A stretch of DNA of 64,000 bases from an uncultured bacterium. GTDB lineage: Bacteria > Bacillota > Clostridia > Lachnospirales > Lachnospiraceae. The translations under genes and the position numbers were made by a program. The notes below the pieces were generated by a model, which did no database searches, was not told the origin of the DNA, and saw only the letters and a program-made list of their open reading frames with translations. The stretch's first letter is position 1. The number at the start of each line of letters is the position of its first letter. The stretch lies in assembly GCA_947383005.1 (NCBI GenBank), contig CANDBT010000021.1, forward strand, positions 1 through 64,000. The letters are read 5' to 3'. Shown one piece after another: positions 8,483 to 15,818 of the stretch.

Positions 8483-11110
8483 ATGGCAAACAAGTGGGTG
8501 TATTTATTCACCGAGGGGAATGCCGACATGCGGAATCTGCTGGGTGGCAAGGGTGCGAATCTGGCTGAGATGACCAATTTAGGGCTCCCGGTGCCCCAGG
8601 GCTTCACGATTACTACTGAAGCATGTACTCAGTATTATGAAGATGGCAAGAAGATCAATGATGAGATCATGGGCCAGATTATGGAGCATATCACAAAAAT
8701 GGAAGAAATCACCGGCAAAAAGTTCGGTGACAAAGAGAATCCGCTGTTAGTGTCTGTCCGTTCTGGTGCGAGGGCATCCATGCCAGGTATGATGGATACA
8801 ATCCTGAACCTGGGCCTGAATGAAGAAGTAGTAGAAGTTTTGGCGGCGAAATCCGGCAATCCCCGTTGGGCTTGGGACTGCTATCGCAGATTTATTCAGA
8901 TGTTCTCCGATGTAGTTATGGAAGTTGGCAAAAAGTATTTTGAAGAGCTGATTGACAAGATGAAAAAAGAAAAGGGAGTAGTTCAGGATGTAGAGCTGAC
9001 CGCCGAAGATTTGAAAGAGCTTGCCAATCAGTTTAAAGCCGAATATAAAGAGAAGATCGGCGCCGATTTCCCGACCGATCCCAAGATTCAGTTGATGGAG
9101 GCGATCAAGGCCGTATTCCGTTCCTGGGACAACCCTCGTGCCAATGTATATCGTCGTGACAATGATATCCCATATTCCTGGGGAACCGCTGTAAATGTGC
9201 AGATGATGGCATTTGGCAATATGGGTGAGACTTCCGGTACAGGGGTTGCCTTTACCCGTGATCCGGCAACCGGTGAGAAGCATCTGATGGGTGAATTCTT
9301 GATGAACGCTCAGGGCGAAGACGTTGTGGCTGGTGTCCGTACTCCGCAGAAGATTGATCAGCTTAAAGAGGTTATGCCAGAGGTTTATGAGCAGTTTGTC
9401 GGTATCTGCAATACGCTGGAAGATCATTACAGGGATATGCAGGATATGGAATTTACTATTGAAGATAAGAAACTGTATATGCTGCAGACCCGTAACGGTA
9501 AGAGGACAGCTAAAGCTGCTTTAAAGATTGCCTGTGATTTGGTGGATGAGGGCATGATTGATGAGAAGAAGGCAGTAACGATGATTGATCCCCGTAATCT
9601 GGATACGTTGCTGCATCCGCAATTCGATATGGAAGCATTGAAGAAGGCTCAGCCGCTGGCTAAGGCTTTGGCTGCTTCTCCAGGTGCCGCTTGCGGTAAG
9701 ATTGTATTCTCTGCCGAGGATGCAAAAGCATGGAAAGCAAGAGGAGAGAAGGTAGTTTTGGTTCGTCTGGAAACTTCTCCAGAGGATATTGAAGGCATGA
9801 AGGCGGCTCAGGGTATCCTGACTGTCCGTGGCGGTATGACCAGCCATGCAGCGGTAGTTGCCCGCGGTATGGGAACTTGCTGTGTGTCCGGTTGTTCTGA
9901 GATTGCTATGGATGAGGCGAACAAAAAATTCACTTTGGCCGGCAAGGAATTCCATGAGGGGGACCCGCTGTCTATCGATGGTTCCACCGGCAATATTTAC
10001 GATGGCATAATCCCGACTGTAGATGCGACTATTGCCGGTGAGTTTGGCCGTATCATGGCTTGGGCTGACAAATACAGAAGGCTGAAAGTAAGGACAAATG
10101 CGGATACTCCGGTTGATGCAAAGAAAGCCAGGGAGCTGGGGGCGGAGGGTATCGGCCTTTGCCGTACCGAGCATATGTTCTTCGAGGGAAATCGTATTGA
10201 TGCGTTCCGTGAGATGATTTGTGCGGAGACTCTTGAGGAGAGGGAAGCGGCTTTGAATAAGATTCTGCCCGAACAACAGGGGGATTTCGAGAAACTTTAT
10301 GAAGCTTTGGAAGGCAATCCGGTTACTATTCGTTTCCTTGACCCGCCGCTGCATGAGTTCGTTCCCACTGAGGAAGAAGATATCAAGAAGCTGGCTGACG
10401 CTCAGGGCAAGAGCGTAGAGCACATCAAGACGATGATTGATTCCCTGCATGAGTTCAACCCGATGATGGGCCACCGTGGCTGCCGTCTGGCTGTGACTTA
10501 TCCGGAGATTGCCAAGATGCAGACTAAGGCTGTGATCCGTGCGGCAATCAATGTGAAGAAAGCTCATCCGGACTGGAATCTGGTACCGGAGATCATGATT
10601 CCGTTGATTGGCGATATCAAGGAATTGAAATATGTAAAGAAATTTGTGGTTGAGACTGCGGATGCGGAGATTGCTGCCGCAAATGCCGATTTGAAATATG
10701 AAGTTGGCACGATGATTGAGATTCCAAGGGCGGCATTGACTGCTGACGAGATTGCCAAGGAGGCGGAGTTCTTCTGCTTTGGTACCAATGACCTGACCCA
10801 GATGACTTACGGTTTCTCCCGTGATGATGCAGGTAAATTCCTGAATGCTTATTATGATGCCAAGATCTTTGAGAATGATCCGTTTGCCAAGTTGGATACC
10901 ACCGGCGTGGGCAAGTTGATGGAGATGGCGATTAAGCTGGGTAAGCCGGTTCGTCCGGATATGCACGTAGGTATCTGCGGTGAGCATGGCGGCGATCCGA
11001 CTTCCGTGGAATTTTGCCATAAGATTGGTTTGGATTATGTATCCTGCAGTCCGTTTAGGGTGCCGATTGCCAGGCTGGCGGCGGCACAGGCGGCGATTAA
11101 TGAGGCGTAA
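8483..11110 (+). CDS. ppdK: Pyruvate, phosphate dikinase
   Basis: The 875-residue enzyme interconverts PEP, AMP and PPi with pyruvate, ATP and Pi, and in clostridia often runs as a glycolytic, PPi-saving pyruvate kinase. The start at 8483 follows GAGGAGG; an upstream in-frame ATG at 8414 is ignored. The N-terminal ATP-grasp domain spans about residues 1-340. The swivelling phosphohistidine domain has GGMTSHAAVVARGMG with His455. The C-terminal PEP/pyruvate barrel has Cys832 in CGEHGGD. These positions match the C. symbiosum enzyme almost exactly. Its last codons (AAAQAAINEA) and its terminator are duplicated twice downstream, at 12940 and 18111. Confidence 0.98.
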   Translation: MANKWVYLFTEGNADMRNLLGGKGANLAEMTNLGLPVPQGFTITTEACTQYYEDGKKINDEIMGQIMEHITKMEEITGKKFGDKENPLLVSVRSGARASMPGMMDTILNLGLNEEVVEVLAAKSGNPRWAWDCYRRFIQMFSDVVMEVGKKYFEELIDKMKKEKGVVQDVELTAEDLKELANQFKAEYKEKIGADFPTDPKIQLMEAIKAVFRSWDNPRANVYRRDNDIPYSWGTAVNVQMMAFGNMGETSGTGVAFTRDPATGEKHLMGEFLMNAQGEDVVAGVRTPQKIDQLKEVMPEVYEQFVGICNTLEDHYRDMQDMEFTIEDKKLYMLQTRNGKRTAKAALKIACDLVDEGMIDEKKAVTMIDPRNLDTLLHPQFDMEALKKAQPLAKALAASPGAACGKIVFSAEDAKAWKARGEKVVLVRLETSPEDIEGMKAAQGILTVRGGMTSHAAVVARGMGTCCVSGCSEIAMDEANKKFTLAGKEFHEGDPLSIDGSTGNIYDGIIPTVDATIAGEFGRIMAWADKYRRLKVRTNADTPVDAKKARELGAEGIGLCRTEHMFFEGNRIDAFREMICAETLEEREAALNKILPEQQGDFEKLYEALEGNPVTIRFLDPPLHEFVPTEEEDIKKLADAQGKSVEHIKTMIDSLHEFNPMMGHRGCRLAVTYPEIAKMQTKAVIRAAINVKKAHPDWNLVPEIMIPLIGDIKELKYVKKFVVETADAEIAAANADLKYEVGTMIEIPRAALTADEIAKEAEFFCFGTNDLTQMTYGFSRDDAGKFLNAYYDAKIFENDPFAKLDTTGVGKLMEMAIKLGKPVRPDMHVGICGEHGGDPTSVEFCHKIGLDYVSCSPFRVPIARLAAAQAAINEA

Positions 11111-11165
11111 TCCTATAGTGGTATGGGAGTGTAATGGCTACCAAATATAGCGTAATGTAAGATTT

Positions 11166-11207
11166 GAGAGATATCTGACAGTAAAAGGTTGGGTATCTCT
11201 CTTTTTT
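11166..11207 (+). terminator. Terminator of ppdK; reference copy of a duplicated unit
   Basis: GAGAGATA at 11166-11173 pairs with TATCTCTC at 11194-11201 and is followed by TTTTTT. The same stem-loop recurs at about 12594-12630 (partial), 13041-13076 and 18194-18230. The surrounding 150 bases, including the ppdK stop codon, are conserved in the last two. Confidence 0.8.
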
Positions 11208-11222
11208 GAAAGAAAAATTTAA

Positions 11223-11251
11223 TTGAATGTGGAACAAAAATATGGTAATAT
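11223..11251 (+). promoter_or_regulatory. Promoter-like sequence of the toxin/SecB-like module
   Basis: TTGAAT at 11223-11228 and TAATAT at 11246-11251 are 17 bases apart, with a TGG extension before the -10 box. It lies 60 bases before the first gene of the module, just after the ppdK terminator. Confidence 0.5.
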
Positions 11252-11311
11252 ATAAAAAATGATTTTGTTATTTTTTTAGTGGTTATAGCATAATAATCTA
11301 AGGGAGATATT

Positions 11312-11890
11312 ATGTCTTGGGAAGCAAACATTGTTCTGTATCATTGTAATGATGAAAAAAGGTGTCAGCGTTTCTTAAAATCCGATACATATATGATAAT
11401 AAGTCCTGAAGACGGAGATTGGTTAGGGCAGGGAATGTATTTTTGGGATAATTTAGGGAATGCTAAATATTGGGAGTACAACAAACAAAGAAAAGCACCT
11501 GATGTAAAACATTTGATTATAAAAGCAAGAGTTTCTTTAGAGAATGTATTAGATTTAACAGATATTGAAGTTTGTAAAAGTCTTGATAATCTATGGAATA
11601 GTCTACAGGCTAAATATAAAGGAAAACCAAATTATGATCCAAAACCACGGTTGGGAAAAAAACTAAATATATTATATAAATCTTTTCCAGATTTTATAGA
11701 AAATTATAAGGTAATAAAGGTTTTAGGAAAATATATTAATACTCCTCCAAATGGTTTCATTGAATATTCTCCTAAAGAAGAGAGAATAGAGCCAATTCTT
11801 TCTGCTAAGGTGATATACAATGTTAAAAGAAAAGAAGCAATTTTAGAAAGAATAGCATGTAATGAGGTGGATGGGAATGAAACAAGATAA
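11312..11890 (+). CDS. Putative ADP-ribosyltransferase-fold toxin
   Basis: The 192-residue protein is AT-rich in codon use compared with ppdK, a sign of transfer. Near the N-terminus VLYHCNDEK and then WLGQGMYFWDN about 35 residues later resemble the His...Gly-x-Gly-x-Tyr-Phe pattern of PARP-like/DUF3990-type ADP-ribosyltransferases (H-Y-E clan). A possible late acidic residue lies in the NGFIEYSPKEERIEP segment. RBS AGGGAGA precedes the ATG at 11312. Its 3' end overlaps the next gene by 14 bases, and a SecB-like gene follows, the order expected for toxin, antitoxin, chaperone. The fold assignment is from motif appearance only; it could be another toxin class. Confidence 0.5.
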   Translation: MSWEANIVLYHCNDEKRCQRFLKSDTYMIISPEDGDWLGQGMYFWDNLGNAKYWEYNKQRKAPDVKHLIIKARVSLENVLDLTDIEVCKSLDNLWNSLQAKYKGKPNYDPKPRLGKKLNILYKSFPDFIENYKVIKVLGKYINTPPNGFIEYSPKEERIEPILSAKVIYNVKRKEAILERIACNEVDGNETR

Positions 11891-12167
11891 AAGCTTGAAA
11901 TTTTTAAATGCATGTATTGAGTATTTAGATAATTTAGATGATTCTGAGATAGAAAAATTAGAACATATTTATGAAGAAGAAATGGAAAGAAAATGTGAGG
12001 AAACAGATTTTGAGATTTTATTACCAGAAGAACGTTCTACGTTAGTGTATGAAGAAAAGAGAGTTTTTTCTTCATACATGTCTGTTGAAAAGAAAAAAAA
12101 TCTTGATTATAAAATTCAAACAGGTGAAGAAAGCATTGGAAACAGTTTAGAAACTTTAGCGGCATAG
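11877..12167 (+). CDS. Small acidic protein, probable antitoxin of the module
   Basis: From the ATG at 11877 (RBS AGGTGG) the protein has 96 residues. It is Glu/Lys-rich and predicted mostly helical (ACIEYLDNLDDSEIEKLEHI). The C-terminal part (SIGNSLETLAA) is uncharged and could be a flexible tail. It overlaps the preceding gene by 14 bases and ends ten bases before the SecB-like start, so the three genes should be translated together. In known toxin-antitoxin-chaperone operons the antitoxin carries a C-terminal chaperone-addiction segment; the tail here is a candidate. No family was recognised. Confidence 0.5.
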   Translation: MKQDKSLKFLNACIEYLDNLDDSEIEKLEHIYEEEMERKCEETDFEILLPEERSTLVYEEKRVFSSYMSVEKKKNLDYKIQTGEESIGNSLETLAA

Positions 12168-12176
12168 GTGAATAAA

Positions 12177-12587
12177 ATGAAGAAAAGTAAATTTCAATTT
12201 AGTAATCCTAATTTAGTAAATTTAGTTTTTGAGGTTAATCCAGATTTTGATGAAAAATTATTTGAATCTTTAAAACTAGAAAGTCAAACTAAAGTAGTAA
12301 AAATGCAGAGCCAAAATAAGGCCAATGTAGAAATGCATTTGGATATTGGAGGAGTAGAAAAGGAATATCCTTTTGCAATTAAGATTACTATGGCTTCCGA
12401 TTTTATGTGGGAAGATGGATTAGAAGAAACATTAGTAGATAGATTGTTAAAAGCGAATGCTACATCACTAATTTTATCATATATGCGTCCAATTATTTCA
12501 AACATTACAAATAATTCAAAATATTCTGTTTTTAATTTGCCGTTTTTAGATATGCAAAATAATGAAGCTGATATAGAAGAAGTGTAG
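12177..12587 (+). CDS. SecB-like chaperone
   Basis: The 136-residue protein starts at ATG 12177 with AGGTG seven bases upstream; an in-frame GTG at 12168 is the alternative. It follows the SecB pattern: an N-terminal strand with FEVNPDFDEKLF, the central YPFAIKITMASDFMW strand pair, the NATSLILSYMRPIISNIT helix, and a late LPFLDM where classical SecB has LPPIN. Classical SecB is largely absent from Firmicutes, whereas solitary SecB-like proteins are known as chaperones of toxin-antitoxin operons such as Rv1957 of Mycobacterium tuberculosis. Its place as third gene after a toxin-like and an antitoxin-like gene supports that role. Cytoplasmic, probably tetrameric by family. Confidence 0.75.
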   Translation: MKKSKFQFSNPNLVNLVFEVNPDFDEKLFESLKLESQTKVVKMQSQNKANVEMHLDIGGVEKEYPFAIKITMASDFMWEDGLEETLVDRLLKANATSLILSYMRPIISNITNNSKYSVFNLPFLDMQNNEADIEEV

Positions 12588-12660
12588 AGAAGGAGGGATA
12601 TTCAATAATAAAGTATTGGGTATCTCTCTCTTAATTTCTTCCAGAAACATGGGAAGATAA
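12588..12660 (+). pseudogene. Terminator-repeat fragment joined to a yoeB 5' remnant
   Basis: Bases 12588-12630 resemble the end of the ppdK terminator repeat (GGATATTCAAT...TATTGGGTATCTCTC), closest to the copy at 18194. Bases 12631-12660 align with the beginning of the intact yoeB at 13455-13490 (ttcttccagaaacatgggaa against ttcttccagaggcatgggaa). This marks the left scar of an older YoeB unit. Confidence 0.55.
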
Positions 12661-12705
12661 AATGATTGAAATATGTAATCTTTCTGTATTGTGAGGAAGT
12701 GTGAA

Positions 12706-12888
12706 ATGATTATGATTGCAAAACCAATTATCAGCCCGGATTTCACCATTGAAGATATTCATAAGATTAGAGAATATCACTATGAGCTTACAAAAGATAT
12801 GACAACACAGGAAAGAGTTAATTTTTACAATGAGGGCGGGAGAGCCTTTTTAAGAGAAATGGAAGAAAGAAAGTTGAAGAAAGTGTAA
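12706..12888 (+). CDS. Small antitoxin-like protein
   Basis: From the ATG at 12706 (GAGGAAG upstream) the product has 60 residues, MIMIAKPIISPDFTIEDIHK and a charged helical C-terminus (FLREMEERKLKKV). Small proteins beginning with this MIAKPIISPDFTIEDI pattern are frequent in Clostridia next to toxin genes and are probably antitoxins; that is from memory and not certain. No toxin gene follows directly: the next 60 bases are a yoeB 3' remnant. Confidence 0.5.
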   Translation: MIMIAKPIISPDFTIEDIHKIREYHYELTKDMTTQERVNFYNEGGRAFLREMEERKLKKV

Positions 12889-13078
12889 TGATTATTCTGA
12901 TAAATAGCAAAATTGTCAGATGATAATAAAAGATAGCTATTCCAAGGCGGCTACCACACAGTTGGCGATTAACGAAGGCTAAGTAATCGTATAATGGCAT
13001 GAGCGTGTAATTGCTACTAGATATAGTATGAGGTAAAATTTGAGAGATATCTGACAGTAAAAGGTTGGGTATCTCTCT
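12889..13078 (+). repeat. yoeB 3' remnant plus second copy of the ppdK 3' end and terminator
   Basis: Bases 12889-12950 align with the end of the intact yoeB and its downstream sequence at 13697-13757 (ATTATTCTGATAAATA shared). Then 12947-12982 reads in the ppdK frame as AATTQLAINEG and stop, a degenerate copy of the ppdK C-terminus AAAQAAINEA. The ppdK terminator follows at 13041-13076 with intact GAGAGATA/TATCTCTC arms but a shorter T run. Confidence 0.7.
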
Positions 13079-13125
13079 TTAATGTGGAAATAAAGATAAG
13101 GTTTTTGTAAATGTAGTGATCTGTA

Positions 13126-13154
13126 TTGATTTTTAATTGATATTGATATATAAT
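13126..13154 (+). promoter_or_regulatory. Promoter of the RelB/YoeB pair
   Basis: TTGATT at 13126-13131 and TATAAT at 13149-13154 are 17 bases apart. Three ATTGAT strings in and around the spacer could be the site where the antitoxin-toxin complex represses its own promoter. Confidence 0.65.
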
Positions 13155-13177
13155 TTAAGAAAAAGTGAGGTGAAGGT

Positions 13178-13447
13178 ATGGCAAATGTATCAATTCGTGT
13201 TGATGATGTAGTAAAACTAAGAGCAGAAAGTATATGCTCCGATTTAGGTATGAGTTTATCTACAGCTACAAATTTATTTTACAAAAAATTGATAAGCTAT
13301 GGTGGGATTCCTTTTGAATTGAGGGTAGATCCTTTTTATAGTGAAGAGAATCAGGCACATTTGGAAAAAGTAATTAATAATTATAACCACGGAAAATCAA
13401 ATCCTGTTTATAAGAAGATAGAAGAATTGGAGGAAATGGAGGGTTGA
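13178..13447 (+). CDS. RelB/DinJ family antitoxin
   Basis: The 89-residue protein opens with the ribbon-helix-helix motif typical of RelB/DinJ (ANVSIRVDDVVKLRAESICS, then DLGMSLSTATNLFYKKLI). It should dimerise, bind the operator upstream, and neutralise the YoeB-type toxin encoded four bases downstream through its C-terminal region. RBS GAGGTGAAGG precedes the start. It is AT-rich like the adjacent SecB-like module. Confidence 0.92.
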   Translation: MANVSIRVDDVVKLRAESICSDLGMSLSTATNLFYKKLISYGGIPFELRVDPFYSEENQAHLEKVINNYNHGKSNPVYKKIEELEEMEG

Positions 13448-13451
13448 TATA

Positions 13452-13715
13452 ATGAACCTAATATTTCTTCCAGAGGCATGGGAAGATTATTTGTATTGGC
13501 AAGGGCAAGATAAAAAAACCTTGAAAAGAATTAATACATTGATAAGATATATCATGAGAGATCATTATCACAGATTAGGGAAACCAGAACCTCTAAAAGG
13601 AAATTTATCAGGATGGTGGAGCAGGAGGATTGATGAAAGCAACAGGATGGTTTATAAGATAGAAAACGGTATGGTGCTTGTGGCTGAATGCAGGAGTCAT
13701 TATTCTGATAAATAA
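13452..13715 (+). CDS. yoeB: YoeB/Txe family ribosome-dependent mRNA interferase
   Basis: At 87 residues it has the normal length of the family, which cleaves mRNA in the ribosomal A site. The key residues are at the positions known from E. coli YoeB: Glu46 in GKPEPLKG, Arg65 in DESNRMVY, and His83 in CRSHYSDK. It follows the RelB-type antitoxin with a four-base gap, the usual pair order. The end of this gene is also found as a remnant at 12889, so an earlier YoeB copy was once next to it. Confidence 0.95.
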   Translation: MNLIFLPEAWEDYLYWQGQDKKTLKRINTLIRYIMRDHYHRLGKPEPLKGNLSGWWSRRIDESNRMVYKIENGMVLVAECRSHYSDK

Positions 13716-13768
13716 CTAAATTATCAGATGGCAATAAAAGATAGCTCTTCTAAGGCGGCCCTAAAAGT

Positions 13769-14101
13769 ATGAAAAAATTTCTCGGATGCTATGCGGTTGA
13801 TTATTCAACATGGTTTTATTTTTTGCCCCAAATTATAAAAGAAGAAAATAAAATGGTTTACTTTCTAATCGACAGGGGTAGCGACTGGTATTTTGGAGAA
13901 GAATTTTGGATATTTGAAAGTTATGTACCTGAATTAGTAAAAGCCCTTGATCTGCTAATTCATACGGCTTTTTTCGATAATGGCTGGTTGGATTATTATA
14001 TTGTTTCAATAAAATATCAATGGATTATTGGGTTCAATCACCACCATATAATTTCATGTGTTGGAGAGGGATTAAATCTTAACTGCTTCGAAAATCAATA
14101 A
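13769..14101 (+). CDS. Hypothetical protein
   Basis: The 110-residue product is rich in aromatic residues (WFYFLPQII, WYFGEEFWIFESYVPELV, DNGWLDYYIVSIKYQWIIGF) and has no signal peptide. It was not recognised. The predicted pattern of short strands and one helix is reminiscent of small immunity-type proteins, but no toxin partner is adjacent. The ribosome binding site is poor. It lies just after the YoeB unit inside the accessory island and may be cargo or a decaying fragment. Confidence 0.4.
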   Translation: MKKFLGCYAVDYSTWFYFLPQIIKEENKMVYFLIDRGSDWYFGEEFWIFESYVPELVKALDLLIHTAFFDNGWLDYYIVSIKYQWIIGFNHHHIISCVGEGLNLNCFENQ

Positions 14102-14263
14102 TTCTGTTTTCAAAGAAGTGGCAGGACGAGAAAATATTATCTTTAAGGAGCGGCAACATGAATAATTACAAAAAAGTTTTAATGTAACATTGCTGAAAAC
14201 GGATAAAATGAACAGTAACTATACAAATAATTATATGGGATAAACGAACAGGGAGGAGCTGGA

Positions 14264-14890
14264 ATGAATACTTATCAGGTGATAGACGAAAAAAATTGGG
14301 AGAGGGCCATGCACTGTATGGTTTTCAGGGAAAGCGTGGAACCTGCTTTCTGTGTGACATTTGAGGTTGATATCACGAATTTTCGGCGGAAAATGAAGGC
14401 GCAGAACCTCTCTTTTACGCTTGCGTTTGTGTATGCGGTTTGTACATGCGCGAATGGGATTGAAGCGTTCCGGTATCGCTTCCTGGACGGGAGGGTGGTT
14501 CTTTTTGACCATATTGATACTGCGTTTACTTATCTGAATCAGGATACGGGGCTGTTCAAAGTGGTCAATGTGCCGCTTCGGGGCAGTATTCAGGAATATG
14601 TGGAGACGGCGGGAAGGATTGCAAGGGAGCAGAAGGAATATTTTACAGGTCCCCTTGGAAATGATGTGTTCCAGTGTTCGCCTATGCCCTGGGTCACCTA
14701 TACGCATATCTCACATACCAATTCCGGAAAAAAGGAAAACGCGACACCCTTGTTTGACTGGGGGAAGTATTATGAGAAGGACGGTAGGATCGTCATGCCC
14801 GTATCTGTCCAGGCTCATCATTCTTTTGTGGATGGGATACATATCGGACAGTTTGCGGATAGGCTCCAGAAATATTTAGGATTATTTTAG
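14264..14890 (+). CDS. Chloramphenicol acetyltransferase (CAT family)
   Basis: The 208-residue protein belongs to the trimeric CAT family, which transfers acetyl from acetyl-CoA to the 3-hydroxyl of chloramphenicol. The catalytic motif HHSFVDGIH is present with His186 followed by Asp190. Conserved family segments are FRESVEPAFCVTFEVDIT near the start and PWVTYTHISHTN in the middle. GGGAGGAG precedes the ATG. Many chromosomal CAT-like proteins in clostridia act on other substrates, so resistance is possible but unproven. It lies within the ppdK-flanked island. Confidence 0.88.
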   Translation: MNTYQVIDEKNWERAMHCMVFRESVEPAFCVTFEVDITNFRRKMKAQNLSFTLAFVYAVCTCANGIEAFRYRFLDGRVVLFDHIDTAFTYLNQDTGLFKVVNVPLRGSIQEYVETAGRIAREQKEYFTGPLGNDVFQCSPMPWVTYTHISHTNSGKKENATPLFDWGKYYEKDGRIVMPVSVQAHHSFVDGIHIGQFADRLQKYLGLF

Positions 14891-15086
14891 GAGCGAGCGG
14901 AAGCGGGATGATGCCCAAAGGGTATACCGCATGATACGCTTTTCAGGCAGTTAATCAAAGGTATATTGGAAGTTTACAAAATATGCAAAGGGGACTGAAA
15001 ATGCTGGGGAGGCATTTTTCGGTCTTTTTTCGTGGAATGCTTTTTTCCATTTGAGAGAGTGTGTGAGAGAGTATTTGTGGAAATGA

Positions 15087-15144
15087 TTGACATAGCAGCA
15101 AATTCTTTGTACAATAGTTATTGACTTAAAGTCAATAACTATTG
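15087..15144. promoter_or_regulatory. Promoter and palindromic TetR operator
   Basis: TTGACA at 15087-15092 and TACAAT at 15110-15115 are exactly 17 bases apart. Starting inside the -10 box is a perfect inverted repeat with 15-base arms (caatagttattgact at 15112-15126 and its complement at 15130-15144) around a 3-base centre. Repressor bound there would block initiation, so the downstream tetR and efflux genes are probably autorepressed. Confidence 0.85.
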
Positions 15145-15161
15145 AAGGAGGCGGAGGGGAA

Positions 15162-15815
15162 TTGGCAAGGCCAGTGAAAAAACAGCCGGAACAATGGAAG
15201 AAAGAGATTTTGGATGCGGCAAAGGAGCTGTTTTTATCGAAAGGTTATGAGGAAACTGCCATTACGGATATTATGGAGCTGGCAGGCGGCGCAAAGGGGA
15301 TGTTTTACCGGTTTTTCCAGAGTAAGGAAGAGGTCATGCACGCTTTAGGGGATCGGATGTTTTTGGAGAATAATCCTTTTGAGGCGGTCAGGGGGCGTTC
15401 GGACCTGAACGGACTGCAGAAGATCCGGGAAGTGCTTGCTTTTGACAGGGCCGATGGGGAACGGGAAGAAATAAGTACGCAGGCAATTCCTATTTTGAAA
15501 GATCCCCGCATTCTGGCGGCTGCGGTGGAGGCAAACCGGCGGGTGCTGACTCCGTTATGGCTGGAACTGATTGAGGAAGGGCGGCGTGACGGTTCGATTC
15601 GGACGGAATATGCAAAGGAACTTTCCGAACTGCTGCCCCTTGTCAATTTCTGGCTTCTGCCGTCTGTGTTCCCGGCGGATGCGGAGGAGATTCGGCATAA
15701 GTGCAGGTTTGTCGCGGAGGTTCTTTCGACAATGGGGCTTCCGATTATAGAGGAGGAGATGGTTGGGCGGACAGAGAGGATATTGGGTGGCTACAGGGAA
15801 GAAAGGGAGGAGTAG
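15162..15815 (+). CDS. TetR/AcrR family transcriptional repressor
   Basis: The 217-residue protein starts at a TTG (15162) with GGAGGCGGAGGGG upstream; no ATG fits the family start MARPVKK. The HTH is at residues 12-58 (AKELFLSKGYEETAITDIME, then GMFYRFFQSKEEV). The C-terminal ligand domain is divergent, as usual. The gene lies directly behind a perfect 15-base palindrome that overlaps its promoter and four bases before the MFS efflux gene, so it probably represses both until an efflux substrate binds. Confidence 0.93.
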   Translation: MARPVKKQPEQWKKEILDAAKELFLSKGYEETAITDIMELAGGAKGMFYRFFQSKEEVMHALGDRMFLENNPFEAVRGRSDLNGLQKIREVLAFDRADGEREEISTQAIPILKDPRILAAAVEANRRVLTPLWLELIEEGRRDGSIRTEYAKELSELLPLVNFWLLPSVFPADAEEIRHKCRFVAEVLSTMGLPIIEEEMVGRTERILGGYREEREE

Positions 15816-15818
15816 TGG

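Noticed and set aside
9521-11020. Long open frame on the minus strand of ppdK
   Set aside because: It is a shadow of ppdK codon use; the product has no recognisable pattern and ppdK is certain.
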